This document shows, piece by piece, positions 18,110 through 27,684 of a stretch of 33,072 nucleotides of DNA. The notes under the pieces were generated by a model. It did not search any database, had not been told where the DNA came from, and saw nothing but the letters and a program-made list of their open reading frames with translations. The DNA lies in assembly GCA_003427395.1 (NCBI GenBank), contig BFEA01000035.1, positions 405,205 to 438,276 on the forward strand, in the 5' to 3' direction. The DNA is from Chara braunii (lineage: Eukaryota; Streptophyta; Charophyceae; Charales; Characeae). Made by a program: the position numbers and the translations under genes. Numbering within the stretch: the first letter of the stretch is position 1; every line of letters begins with the position of its first letter.

Positions 18110-19704
18110 GATTATTTGCCTAATCGGACAGGGCTTGTTCCTCAACAACATCAAAGAAGGTGACAAAGGATGGCCGCGGAAGGAGGGTTGTGGAACATGT
18201 GGCGGTGAGGGGGGCATCAGGCGACGGGGGTTGCGACGCCCGAGGGTCAGGGTCGACCAGTGGTATGTGCCGCACCGGAGAGGGGGGAGGCAGACACATT
18301 GTCGCTGCCAAATGGGTCACTGGTGGGGTGGAGATCGTCACCGATGGCATGGCCAATAGACTAGTCGTCGATGTCAGCACGGGTGCGTGGTGACCATGGG
18401 GACAATGTTCAAGGGGAGGAGGGCCCGAGAATGGTGGATGCGGAAGTAGCGGGTTGCGGGGTCACGGGCTGGCGTGTGAATTGTCTAGCAAGTGGCCAAT
18501 TGGTTTGCTGGTGGCCTATTTGTCGGCATGGGAAGCATCCACCTTTTGCCTGATGGTGGGCTCTTTCCTCAGGTGTAAGTTTCTTGAGGGCCTGGGAGGG
18601 TGGTCGGGGGAGGGCAGCTAGAGCGTTCTCTCTTTTCCATTCGCATGAGGTGGATGGTGGAGAGTTCGTCAGAGGAGAGTGATGTGGTGTCTAGGGAATC
18701 GGAGAGGGTCGGGGGCAGAGAATTCGTCTGAGGTTTCGTCGACGATGTTATGAAAGAATCGTGGGAGGGGTGGGGCGGATGTGAGTGCGTCCTTGTACGG
18801 GGTGAGGAATTTGTCGAGGTGAATCGCGTGGTTGAGGAGATTGGAGAGGGACATTGGGGGGTCATGGGCGAGGGAGGCGCTAGGTCCTTGCGGCATCCCC
18901 ATTTGAAGCGGGAGATAAATGCGGCATCGCTGACGTGGTAAAGGGGGATGTGTTGCCGCAACGCACGGACGTATTGGAAAAGCGGTCGGTCGGGCCGTTC
19001 TGTCGAAGGCGACAGAGTTGCTAGTCATCGACCGTTTTATGCGGTCGGAATGTGCAGGTGATGAGGTTGGCCCACTCGAGGAAGGAATGGGGTTTTGCGT
19101 TTGCGTGTTGCCGGTTAGCTCGTTCGGTGTACCACCAACGAGCGGCACCCTCCTGTAACCTGGTGCTGGCAATAGGGAGCCAGTGTGTGACAAGGACGTT
19201 GTGGAGGGAGAAGGCGTCGTAGAGTTTGCTGAGGAAGATGAAGACGTCCTCGTAGGAAGGCAGATGAAGGGGGGGATGTCTATTGATTTGAAGGATGGGG
19301 GAATGTTACCTGTTAAGGGTGTTGTGGTGGCGAGGGTGTTGAAATCAAGTTTGGGCGAGGAGGATGGTACCCAGGTGAAATCGGTGGTGGGCTTGGTCGG
19401 GAGGAATGCGGACAGAGGAAGTATTGGAAAAACGGGGAGTAGGGCTTGTGGTGTGGGGTTGATCTGGGTATGGGTTGGGAGGGTGGAAGTGATAGTGGAT
19501 GAAGTCAGGAGAAGTTTTGACTGAGGGGGAATGGTCGACGCCTGCGTGATGGCGGGGGTTGTCATCTTGGTGACCATCATGGAGGTAGTGGTGGATGAAG
19601 GCGGGGGTGTGGATGACGTGCTAGCGGAGAGGGCGGTGGATGTGGGGGGCGGGGTGATTGGTGTAGATGTGGAGGCGGAGGATGGGGGAAGGGTGGTGGC
19701 CAAC
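18110..19704 (-). pseudogene. gag: gag of element A, frameshifted, knuckle with Cys to Trp
   Basis: The minus strand shows a Ser/Thr/Pro-rich N-terminal part, then in shifted frames a core homologous to element C gag: DVFIFLSKLYDAFSLHNV, ARWWYTERANR, SFLEWANLITCTFRPHKTVD (19020-19260). Next comes a serine-rich tract and finally LKKLTPEERAHHQAKGG with CFPCRQIGHQQTNW at 18496-18537. The last follows CX2CX4HX4C except that the final Cys is Trp. An in-frame stop and deletions break the core. The longest uninterrupted frame (18669-20084) is partly fortuitous: its first about 125 codons come from the repeat that replaced the 5' end. Confidence 0.75.
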
Positions 19705-20470
19705 TGTAAAGGGCCCAGGCCCAAGTCTACAGACTCAAGCCTGGGCGAAATGACTGAGGCCCAACCGGAAGCTACTGGAAGCTTCCAGCCAGGCCACACA
19801 CAGCATCCAGGAGGCTGCCACTTCCATATAGGAAATGAGGCAGCCCAGGCCAGGCATGCTGGCCCGCGTAGGCAATGCAGACACGCTGATGTGCTGCTGC
19901 ATTGATGCTGCGCTGCGGCCAAGGGTGCTGGCAGGGCGCGTAGAGGTGAAGTGGGGGGCTGGCAGCCATAGCCGGGCTGCTGGGCGCTAGGGGGTAATGC
20001 GGGCGATCTGGTGGTCTTCAGGGAAGGAGGCGAGTGTGGGTTATCGAGGTCTGATGAGGGTGACGAGATACGTACCTGGTGCATGAAGAGAGGTCGGCTA
20101 TGGTGTTGACATCATGTACATTGGTTTTCGAGAGTTGAAGTGAGCCTGTTGCGTGAACACAGCTGTAGGTAGGATAGTCGAGTGGAGTAGGCTGGGCACT
20201 GGGCGCCAGACAGAGAGGGGCAACTTTGGATACTGTGTTGGTGTGGCCTGAGGGCTTGAACATTGGCTCATTACTTCATTGTACTGCTCTATTTGGATGG
20301 ATTCTCGGTGCAATTGTGCTCTCTGCTTGTACACGACTACTTGGACATCTGTGTGATTTCGCAACTTGGTTTTCTGTATATCGTTCACACTCATATTCCT
20401 TGCACAGTTCTCTTAGTCTGTGCTTTGGCAGGTTCACATTTCCAAAGAAAAAGAGCGACGACCTTTGAAA
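19705..20470 (+). repeat. Dispersed repeat, copy 2, replacing the 5' end of element A
   Basis: This segment shares with 29380-30180 a series of motifs in the same order and orientation: GAGGCCCAACCG, CCGGAAGCTTC-like, TTCCATATAGGAAA, GGCTGGCAGC, GTAGGCTGGGC and TTCATTG, with a GC-rich first half and a T-rich second half. The copy at 29380 leads into a primer-like site, so the repeat may be an LTR of a family not otherwise complete here. No coding frame is supported on either strand, although two frames are open by chance. Confidence 0.5.
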
Positions 20471-20743
20471 TATCATCATTGGGTTGACCAGGCCCGGGTA
20501 ATTCAGAGATATTTCATTGCATTCATGTAGCTCCATTAGGATTTGGACTTGCGTCTGTACTTCAACAGTTTACAGGTGTACCAACTGAATTCGGCTGGTT
20601 GGTATGCCATGGAAACATTACCCTACCGAAATATTAAAAAACAAGGCTGAAAGAGCAGAAACTTCACTTCTGAATCCCATGAAGTCGCTTTCACGCGTAA
20701 GACTTTCACAGCCTTTGTGGATACCACTAAATACATCAAAAGT

Positions 20744-20893
20744 TTGTCCAACAGTTACATAGGGTGCTTCCACAGGTTGACATCCAATCCAGCCTAAAAG
20801 TAAACAATCTGCCACAAGTAACCAAAAAAGTTTTTGATGAATGGGTCTAAAAGTTGAACTTCGTACATATGAAGTGTTAATACAAGGTAAAGC
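20744..20893 (-). pseudogene. cob: Fragment of mitochondrial cytochrome b (nuclear mitochondrial insertion)
   Basis: The minus strand encodes FALPCINTSYVRSSTFRPI, HQKLFWLLVADCLLLGWIG and CQPVEAPYVTVGQ, which is the C-terminal part of plant-type cytochrome b, the quinol-oxidising subunit of respiratory complex III. About 50 residues match without a gap. Homology may reach 20985 (LRSI near 20965), but the sequence between is scrambled. After TVGQ the frame continues into unrelated sequence. The rest of cytochrome b is absent and the surroundings are nuclear repeats, so this is an old or rearranged organelle insertion, not a working gene. Confidence 0.85.
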
Positions 20894-21253
20894 AAAACCC
20901 AAGATTTTATCAAAGGGAAGAGCCACAACCATGTTTGAATTTTTCCCAAAGTGGAATTAACTTTAGGATCAATGCTACGAAGATTGAACGAGTGGTTCGA
21001 ACATGCACAGAACAGCCACCGTATCATGAGGTATTTTCCAGGAAATTATTCCATTATTTGGTGTCACTCTCTATCCAAAATGTACGAGGCAAAATTCAAA
21101 CTTGGGACTATAAGTATTCATGATCCCGTGAATGGATCTGGGGCCCTGCCACAGGATTCCATGCATTTTTTCAGATAGTAGAGGGAAACCTTCAGACGTG
21201 TATAGACGGGCGAAAGGGGCCACTCGAATCGATGGAAGTCTTTACTGCCTTAC
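20894..21253 (-). other. Non-coding stretch between cytochrome b fragment and exon 4
   Basis: No convincing exon. The part next to 21253 follows a GTAAGG donor and should be intron of the host gene. The part near 20985 may be a decayed extension of the cytochrome b insertion. Confidence 0.4.
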
Positions 21254-21451
21254 CTTGAAAAGTGCCCTCTCTCCAGCCAAGCCGTAGTGACGCACTGATG
21301 TCAATGAGAATGTCCCCAATGTGCCGCTGTGCTCCTCTACTGCAACAAACGACTCCTCGTATACATCCCTGATTGCAATTACCGAACCTGCACAGGACGG
21401 GCCAAATGCCCAATGGCCAATGCTGGCCATGGTTTTGAGAACACTGAGCTG
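21254..21451 (-). CDS. Host gene exon 4 of 4 visible (198 bp)
   Basis: Acceptor CTTCTTTAG/CAG with a second AG three bases on (a NAGNAG site, so 198 or 195 bp); donor CAAG/GTAAGG. Both ends are phase 0. It encodes LSVLKTMASIGHWAFGPSC, AGSVIAIRDVYEESFVAVEE and HSGTLGTFSLTSVRHYGLAG, ERALFK. The consensus donor and the uninterrupted frame argue for a genuine exon. Confidence 0.55.
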
Positions 21452-21825
21452 CTAAAGAAGGCAGAGGCAACCAAGCAATCAAAATTGATCGAAAGTGGAG
21501 GAGGATGCACCATGCCAATCACCTCTGTGACTCCGTCCAAATACCACATGATAAAAGTGGCAGTAACCAGCCTACCACACCACCTTCCTTCACCCCTGCA
21601 TAATATTGAGACTTTCTATCATTCCAGTGAAAGGGCTGCACATAGGGAGTGATTTCACACATGGAAAGGGCTGCACACAGGGAGAGCAGAAAATAAATAG
21701 ACCACACAACAATTCTCTTTGCACGAGCTCCAATGTGAGCAGATACCCCAACAAACACAAGAATAACTGCTCCCAATGATCCACCCCCTTGAATTAATGA
21801 GATCTGTCAGTTGTCACACACACAC

Positions 21826-21909
<84 letters not shown>

Positions 21910-23885
21910 TGTACCCGGCTCTGGTGGTTGTAGAGTACACATTAACAGACGTAACTGTTGATAATATGACAAGCAGAAATATAGCGCATATGCTATTGGA
22001 TTTAAGGGCTACCCCTTGGGGGAAAGTCTGGGGAAGAACAAAAACAATAGGTTGCAGTTGGTAATGAACTACGGACGCTGAAGCTAATAGTTAAAAGTAT
22101 AAATGCAACTGAGGAGCTGAGAAGGGGAAAGGTGGAAGGAGTGCTTTCTGTCATAAGAACGGCGTCATCTTCAGAAGAGAAACGCATTTCATCCCTTACC
22201 ATGAGGCAGGTATGGTATTTCTGGTGATTCGGTCTCTGAATCTGGCAACGCAGGAACAGACGATGAAGTCATTGCACCCGGAAAGATCCCTGCATCATCT
22301 TCTTTATTCTCAGCGCTTGTCATGGAAGACGACACCCGCAGGAGGGGTGTCAGTAAACCTGTCAACAACTGCAAGCCACCATATCCCCCACCCCAAACAC
22401 ACTAATCTCAGTTGCTGAACCATAGGAAGATCTCAGTTGCTGATCCATAGGAAGTCTGCAGTTTCAAGATGAGTGTCATTCCAGCATTCAACAACTGCTT
22501 AACATACCACGGCAAACTGCAACCTTCAGTATGGACCAGTTAGAATTTTCAGACTTCTGTGTAGCCCTCCTGAGGTCTAGCTATTCCATGATTTGTGTGC
22601 TAGAATGCAGGGGCATTAAACCAGCACTACCTCCACCAGTGTTGGGAAAAATGGGAAAAGTGGCTGTTTTCCCACTTTTCCGAACTTTTTGGGGGTCTGC
22701 GGAGGCTCGGCAGTTGGGCCTCGTGGGCCCCTTCGAAAAACAAAAAGAAAAACAAAAGACCAAGTCCAGGAAGGCCATGCACGAAGTTGTACTCACACAC
22801 AAGAAAGCATCTAACAACGATTGTGGCCAGTTTCAGGTTATCGTTGCCGTTGTTTTTGTTTTGTTTCTTTTTTTTTGTTTTCATGCCCTGCAAGGAAGGC
22901 AAGGCGCAGTCCACAGGCTGCTCACACTTTGTGAAGGAGGGCATGCAGAGTGTATGAACCCGCTTTCCCGCCCTAATTTCAGTTTCAATTATTTTTCTCC
23001 TCTTTTTCCGTGGACTTGGCACCCCTGCCTTAACGCCCTCACTGAGGGCATACTCACACAACAACTTTGAGGCAGGTATCTACCTTGTATCACGTCCAGA
23101 GGGGTGTTTATTTTTTTTCTTTTTCGTTTTTGCGGTTGAGTACGTCATTTTGTGAAAGTCTGGCCGTGCTTTTTTTTCTTTTTTCTTTTTCAGAAGAGAC
23201 CAGAAAAGAAACACAACGGACCCCAGGCTTTGCAAAACTCGGTGCGCAGTGCAAATCAGGGTCCGCAAAAACAGGCTCGGAGGTAGTGGTGGTTTAAGAC
23301 TGGAACTGCATCGTCACTTCAATTCGAACATCACAACACCAGTCGACTAGCAACTGTTCTCAGATGAGGTTCAGAAACATAAACATTGACTCGAAGTTTC
23401 TACGAGTGTCACAGCAGTGCTCACCTGCACTTCATATGTGGTGACTGCCGCGTGGAGACCTCCAATCGAAACTCGCCCTTCCCAAACGCCTTCCTTGGAC
23501 GGGCCGAGATCATCGGCGCTGCCATCCTGATGTATAGCCCGTCTGAGATCGCACGCAGACTCCATACAGTCTAAAATGACCCGTGGCTCCCCTTCAAATA
23601 GAACCTCCTCACTTCCTGCCTGCCTGGTCTCCCGCTCTGCCTCATAAAATGTCTCTGTAGGGAACTGGACCGCAAGTTCTGGATCACGGACCACACTCTC
23701 ATCGACCTCTTTATGATAGCCATTTCCACCAATGATGTCCGCCCTCCGTACTGTCAGAGGCTTCCGTGACGTAAGGAGCCCTCGGGCAGCAAAACCACTG
23801 ATCTGTGTTGAGAGTAGGATCTCTTGCATGTCCATAACTACATTCAGTGAAGAGTCCAATTCCAATAGGAGCCCCTCACCTGTGA
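21254..23885 (-). CDS. Host gene fragment: four phase-compatible exons of an unidentified membrane protein
   Basis: On the minus strand I infer exons 23885-23425, 22368-22200, 21787-21594 and 21451-21254. All are open, bounded by GT donors and AG acceptors, and their phases join without a break: 340 complete codons plus one split codon at the start. The encoded stretch begins with a mixed acidic domain, passes a Ser/Glu-rich linker, and in exon 3 has two hydrophobic spans (LGAVILVFVGVSAHIG; IVVWSIYFLLSLCAALSM) separated by a basic ARAKR loop, then a soluble part. I do not recognise the family. Neither a start codon nor a final stop is identified; both ends probably lie in sequence displaced by element C and by the cytochrome b insertion. 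Whether it is a live gene or a relic is open. Confidence 0.5.
21594..21787 (-). CDS. Host gene exon 3 of 4 visible (194 bp), two membrane spans
   Basis: With the acceptor TTAATTCAAG/GG the exon opens with the last two bases of the Gly codon begun in exon 2, which keeps the frame; CTGAC 20 bases upstream fits a branch point. An alternative acceptor at GACAG (exon start 21803) would break the phase. Donor GCAGGG/GTGAAG. It encodes LGAVILVFVGVSAHIGARAK and IVVWSIYFLLSLCAALSM, two likely membrane helices, then ITPYVQPFHWNDRKSQYYAG. Confidence 0.5.
21831..21907 (+). repeat. (GA)n microsatellite, 77 bases
   Basis: Uninterrupted GA dinucleotides. On the minus strand it is a long TC tract about 45 bases before the exon 3 acceptor of the host gene, inside the intron. 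Confidence 0.98.
22200..22368 (-). CDS. Host gene exon 2 of 4 visible (169 bp)
   Basis: Acceptor GGCTTGCAG before it, donor CATG/GTAAGG after. It starts in phase 0, matching exon 1, and ends after the first base of a Gly codon. It encodes LLTGLLTPLLRVSSSMTSAE then a Ser/Glu/Pro-rich tract ending SPEIPYLPHG, likely a flexible linker. The following intron holds the 77-base GA/TC microsatellite. Confidence 0.5.
22369..23424 (-). other. Intron 1 of the host gene, with T-rich tracts
   Basis: Bounded by GTGAGC and TTGCAG on the minus strand, about 1.06 kb. It has several pure or near-pure T/TC runs on the plus strand (near 22855-22885, 23110-23130, 23170-23195), seen as A-rich on the coding strand. 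A 25-bp tandem pair (ATCTCAGTTGCTGA-CCATAGGAAG) lies at 22405-22454. Open frames here are low-complexity and not supported as genes. Confidence 0.45.
23425..23885 (-). CDS. Host gene exon 1 of 4 visible (461 bp)
   Basis: Acceptor TTTGTATGCTCTCAG precedes it at 23886-23900; donor CAG/GTGAGC at 23424. It enters with a codon split after the first base and leaves in phase 0, with 153 open codons. The protein includes GEGLLLELDSSLNVVMDMQE, KPLTVRRADIIGGNGYHKEV, RVILDCMESACDLRRAIHQD and VSIGGLHAAVTTYEVQ. No domain is recognised. Confidence 0.55.
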
Positions 23886-24809
23886 CTGAGAGCATACAAA
23901 GCAACACAAATTTTGTGCTGATGTTGGCAAGTCATCTCTGCATTGGAAATCATTCATCAAGAAGATTGCGCGGGTGCCGAATCACAGTCTTTTGCATAAT
24001 AGAAAATCCTTCATCTACACCGAAGGTGTTTGGAGCACATCCAGTAGGGGAAAACAGTTCTTAATGCATGTAGCATTACACACAAGAATTCTATACATGG
24101 ACGGCTACAACGGTGTACTTGTCAAAGACTCCATTGGTTCTGTTAGTGTTCCCAGAGTTAACAAAAGCAGCTGAAGAGTGGGTAGAAGTTGCACTACCAA
24201 CTTATATAAGGGTTAATAATACTATAATAGTGAAAGTGACACACAGAAGAAAAAAGCAACAGTGACAAACAATACTGATAATACCATACCACACATGATA
24301 ACAGGTACAGTTACAAGCAGAATGGCAATGGAACAGGAAGAAAAAAAAAAGAACGATGGCAGCTGAAGAGATAAGAGTGAAATTCGTACAGCTTGAAAAA
24401 AGAGTCATGTGTGCTGTCTTTTCCCAACAACCTAACGGAGGAAAGCGTTGAGGTCTTTATGTAAGGGACGCTGAACCCAGTTTTCAGCAATAATGAAACT
24501 GCTGTTTTTTTCCTTTTTTACAAAAGAAAAGGGACATGTAAAACAAGCTTCTACCGGAGAACACACAGACTCACAGAGTTAGTAGATGAAGTCTCACATC
24601 ATCACCAGCATGACTATCACAGTCTTAGTGTCTCCTGAAGTACCTGTAATTTCTGACAGCAAGAGTAGAACATCATCACCATTCTTCTACTTTATCATCA
24701 TCATCATCGTCATCATAAACCAGCTGTAAAACACACCCTTCCCAGATATCCTCCGCACACCCCCAAGCAGTCCTAAACACCCCTTCCAACCATCCCAGAT
24801 CACCCTCCC
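23886..24809 (-). other. Upstream region of the host gene, possible further exons
   Basis: No exon can be fixed. Two minus-strand stretches look coding: near 24085-24180 (FVNSGNTNRTNGVFDKYTVV) and near 24690-24805 (DLGWLEGVFRTAWGCAEDIW, then a run of Asp). Neither has splice sites that fit the phase of the next exon. Element C begins at 24810, so any exon further upstream was displaced. Confidence 0.3.
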
Positions 24810-25291
24810 TGTTACGGACTCCGCCAGGGCTCGATCCCTGGTCTGCAGGTTACTATCCACCAGCTTGCTGTATTTGTATTCTTTTTCTTGTTTTTAGTAA
24901 CTTTTTACAATTTTCTTGTGTTATTTTACTTTGTTTTTGGTCTTCTGATTTCCGACAATTGGCGCCATCTGCATTCTGACGCCCGTTTTCAAATTCCTTC
25001 TTTTGGGACTTTCGGATTTCGGACACTTGGCGCCATCCAACATTCTGGTGCCCACTCTCAGACGTTCGATTTTCAGTTCTGGCCCTGAGGCATTTTCACT
25101 TTCACCCTCAGGACCGTACCTGAGTCCGGTACATATGTACGGACTCAAGCCAGTACGGGCACCAAGTTTTCAGCCTCAGTGCATGTGCTCAGTGCGACTT
25201 TGCTTCGACATTGTGTTCATTCAAGACTGCGACTTTTGCCACTTTGTGTCCGCGTCCGTCAGAGTCGCTGCTCTGCCTCTGCCTCGTCACG
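24810..25291 (+). repeat. 5' LTR of element C (482 bp)
   Basis: Begins TGTTACGGACTCCGCCAGGG and ends CCTCGTCACG just before the primer site; compare CGTAACA at the end of the element A LTR. The first 90 bases match the truncated 3' LTR at 28485. Central blocks match the element A LTR. The canonical CA end has decayed to CG. Confidence 0.85.
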
Positions 25292-25304
25292 CTGGTATCG
25301 GAGC
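25292..25304 (+). promoter_or_regulatory. Primer-binding site of element C
   Basis: CTGGTATCGGAGC, one base from the initiator tRNA-Met primer consensus, abuts the 5' LTR end. The same one-base variant occurs in element 1 (95-106). Confidence 0.85.
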
Positions 25305-25402
25305 AGCGTCAATCGCCCTCCCGCCCGCCCTGATCGACATGGAGCAGCTTCAACGATGCCACGCCAGGTCTTCATCGTCATCATCGTCTTCGTCATCGAC
25401 AT

Positions 25403-25495
25403 TGCCACGTCATCCCCGTCGTCGTCATCTTCAACATCAACATTGCCACGTCATCATCATCATTGCCACGTCATCATCGTCGCTGCCACGTCATC
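25403..25495 (+). repeat. Four copies of TGCCACGTCATC in the leader of element C
   Basis: Copies start at 25403, 25444, 25464 and 25484; the last three are exactly 20 bases apart, embedded in CATCATCGTCGTC simple sequence. The core GCCACGTCA is the reverse complement of TGACGTGGC, an ACGT-type bZIP site in plants. The block may simply be an expanded repeat. Confidence 0.8.
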
Positions 25496-25540
25496 ACCGA
25501 TTCTGAAATGCCGACCACAAGACGCAGCCTTCAACCCCCC

Positions 25541-25541
25541 N
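25541..25541 (+). other. Single N in a C-run
   Basis: An ambiguous base lies between C-runs, with GCCTTCAA(CA)CCC on both sides, so the region may be a mis-joined or hard-to-sequence homopolymer close to the gag start. Confidence 0.8.
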
Positions 25542-25570
25542 CCCCCCGCCTTCAACACCCCCCCCCGGGC

Positions 25571-27118
25571 ATGAGGCGCCAAACCACCACCTCGCGCAAA
25601 ACTGCTGAAGCCACTGCCGTCGCTGCTGCCTCATCCGCTGCTGCCACTTCAGCCGCTTCCGCCGCTGCCACCTCATCCACTGGTGCCACTTCCGCCGCTG
25701 CCATCGCCACCACAACCGCATCACCCCCCACCACCCCCATGGCTGAGTCTTCCAATATCAACATGCAAACAACCATCTCCGCTCTCTCCGATCACATGAC
25801 CGCCTTCGAGCAACAAGCTCCGACCATCACAGTGGTCACCACAACTCCACCCCCTTCCACATCCATACTAACCGCCTGTTCCCTCCCTCCTCACCAACAC
25901 TTCTTCCACTTCCACCCCCCCCCACATTCCACCCCTGCCATCTCACACCTTTGTTCCCTCCCTCCTCACCAACACATCTCCACTCCTATCCTGACCACTT
26001 TGACCATTCCATCCATCCTGCTCACATACAGGCAAGTCACCAAAATCCCCTACGCGTCATCCTCGACGCTCCTCCCCACCTTCCCCCAGCCTCCCCCCGC
26101 ATCCGCACGCACATCACCCGACTTCAACACTCTCGCTCGCTGTGTCCCCCAAACCAGCTACCTTCCCCCATCCCTCCTTCTCCAAGACATTCCCACCTTC
26201 TCGGGACACTCCCATGACGACGTTCTCCTCTTCCTTGCCAAGTTGCAACAAGTTTTCGAACTCCACAACGTCCCCCTTATCCACTGGCTTTCCATCGCCG
26301 TCGACAAACTCGTCGACACCGCCCATCGGTGGTGGATCACCGAATCCGCCAACCGACACTCCACCAGCCTACCTCCCCTCTCCTTCCTCGAGTGGGCCTC
26401 CCTCCTCTCCGCCACCTTCCGCCCACAAAAGACAATCGACGACTATGTCGACCAGTTTTGCAGGCTTCACCAAAACGGCCCCACCGACCGCTTCATCCAA
26501 TATGTCTGCACCATCCACCAAAACATTCCCCACGACCAGATCAGCGACAACGTCTTCATTTCCTGCTTCAAGCGGGTCTGCCTTAGGACATCGCCTCCAC
26601 CGTCGCCTACGAGCCACCCATGTCCTTTACCGACCTCCTCACCCGTGCCCTTCAACACGATCGCCTTCTCTGCCCCGTTCGTGGTCCCACCTCCTCCCGT
26701 CCAAGCTTCTTCCACATTGAGACCACCGCAGCGTCTCCCCCGACGACGAGTTCACAGGCCCTATCGTTGAGCTCGACACCCTTTCTGACTCCTCCACCCC
26801 GGCATCCCTCAGCTCTGAGGAACTCAACACCATCCAGTTCCTGCGTATGGAACGCAAGGACCACATGGCTCGACCATCTTCCTCCACCCAACCCCCTTGT
26901 CTCAAGAAACTCACAACCGAGGATCTCACCTACCTGCAAGCCAACAATGGCTGCTTCCGTTCCCGACAGCTTGGACACCAGCAAACAAACTACCCCAACG
27001 CCGGCCAGTTCACTCGCCGCGTGAACAAACCTGCGACATCCACTTCTTCGGCCGCCGCGGGACCTGGCCCCTCCTCAACATGAACTCTGTACCCTTCATC
27101 ATGGAGTGCACATAATTC
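25571..27118 (+). pseudogene. gag: gag of element C, frameshifted, knuckle degenerate
   Basis: From MRRQTTTSRKTAEATAVAAA an Ala/Ser/Thr-rich then Pro-rich N-terminus leads to the gag core: DFNTLARCVPQTSYLPPSLL, DVLLFLAKLQQVFELHNV, AHRWWITESANR and SFLEWASLLSATFRPQKTID, then FCRLHQNGPTDRFIQYVC. The core matches element A gag closely. A frameshift near 26580 moves to another frame that ends in CLKKLTTEDLTYLQANNG and CFRSRQLGHQQTNY (26952-26993): relative to CX2CX4HX4C the second Cys is Ser and the last is Tyr. An upstream ATG at 25508 is possible, but the run of Cs with an N lies between. Confidence 0.8.
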
Positions 27119-27280
27119 CACTGTTCCACTGGTCGACCCCCAGGCGTCGCAGACTACTCCGCCAGCCCCCCTCCCGGCGATGTCCCCTACCCCACCGAAC
27201 AAGATCATCACCGCCTCGATAATCTTAAGAATGCCATGAAACTTGTTCATGCCTATGATCGTGCTCACCCTGTATCCTAG
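27119..27280 (+). pseudogene. Deletion junction and remnant of the integrase chromodomain end in element C
   Basis: After the gag end and about 90 unassigned bases the plus strand reads LDNLKNAMKLVHAYDRAHPV followed by a stop, the same last residues as the element A polyprotein (ANLKNAMKLVRAYDRAHPI). Everything between, roughly 4 kb in element A, is absent, which fixes a large internal deletion with its right edge inside the chromodomain. Confidence 0.85.
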
Positions 27281-27684
27281 CTATATACTACGCATAACAC
27301 CCATATACCCTGCATAAACCCTGCCTCTTTGCTCTACACACACCCCCTGCACCCAGCAAAACCCCTGCCCCTCGACCTCTCTCTGTCTGATCCGCTCTTG
27401 CCTCCGTCTCGTTCCCAATCCGTCCTCTGCCACATCCTCTGTCTCTCTTGTCCAAGCCTTACCTGTGGCTCCTGCGCATCACCGACGATTAAGGATCTAA
27501 TGGCAAGCGCACGAGGACGATGGTCTGCTGCAGCACAGTTCGAGGAGATTAAGCAGCTGGTTGGCCACCATGCTGTCCAATTGGCTGGCACCTGGAATCA
27601 CAGACTTCTGGAGCAGCACTCTTGACATGGACATCAGGATCAGTCTGCGCCCTGCTGTCCAGATCAGACTCCATCATCAGGATC

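Larger units (their letters stand above)
12836..19704 (-). mobile_element. Element A: Ty3/gypsy chromovirus, 5' end missing
   Basis: Minus-strand order from right to left: gag (to about 18110), protease (18065-17720), RT, RNase H, integrase, chromodomain (ending 14682), a conserved 3' tail, minisatellite, polypurine tract and LTR. The chromodomain behind integrase places it in the chromovirus group, whose chromodomain is thought to steer insertion to marked chromatin. It is defective: protease DIG, RT YLND, knuckle Cys to Trp, and multiple frameshifts. Its 5' LTR, primer site and gag start are absent; the gag reading frame runs into an unrelated repeat from about 19705. Confidence 0.85.

Noticed and set aside
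19183-19905. Two plus-strand frames of 113 and 124 codons rich in Val, Gly and Glu
   Set aside because: They are antisense to the element A gag, whose homology to element C gag supports the minus strand.
22531-23297. Plus-strand frames of 179 and 76 codons with Phe-rich runs
   Set aside because: They lie in the intron of the minus-strand gene and consist largely of T-rich simple sequence; no domain or initiation context.
25494-26984. Minus-strand frames antisense to element C gag
   Set aside because: They have low-complexity composition mirroring the Ser/Thr/Pro/Ala-rich gag and no homology of their own.
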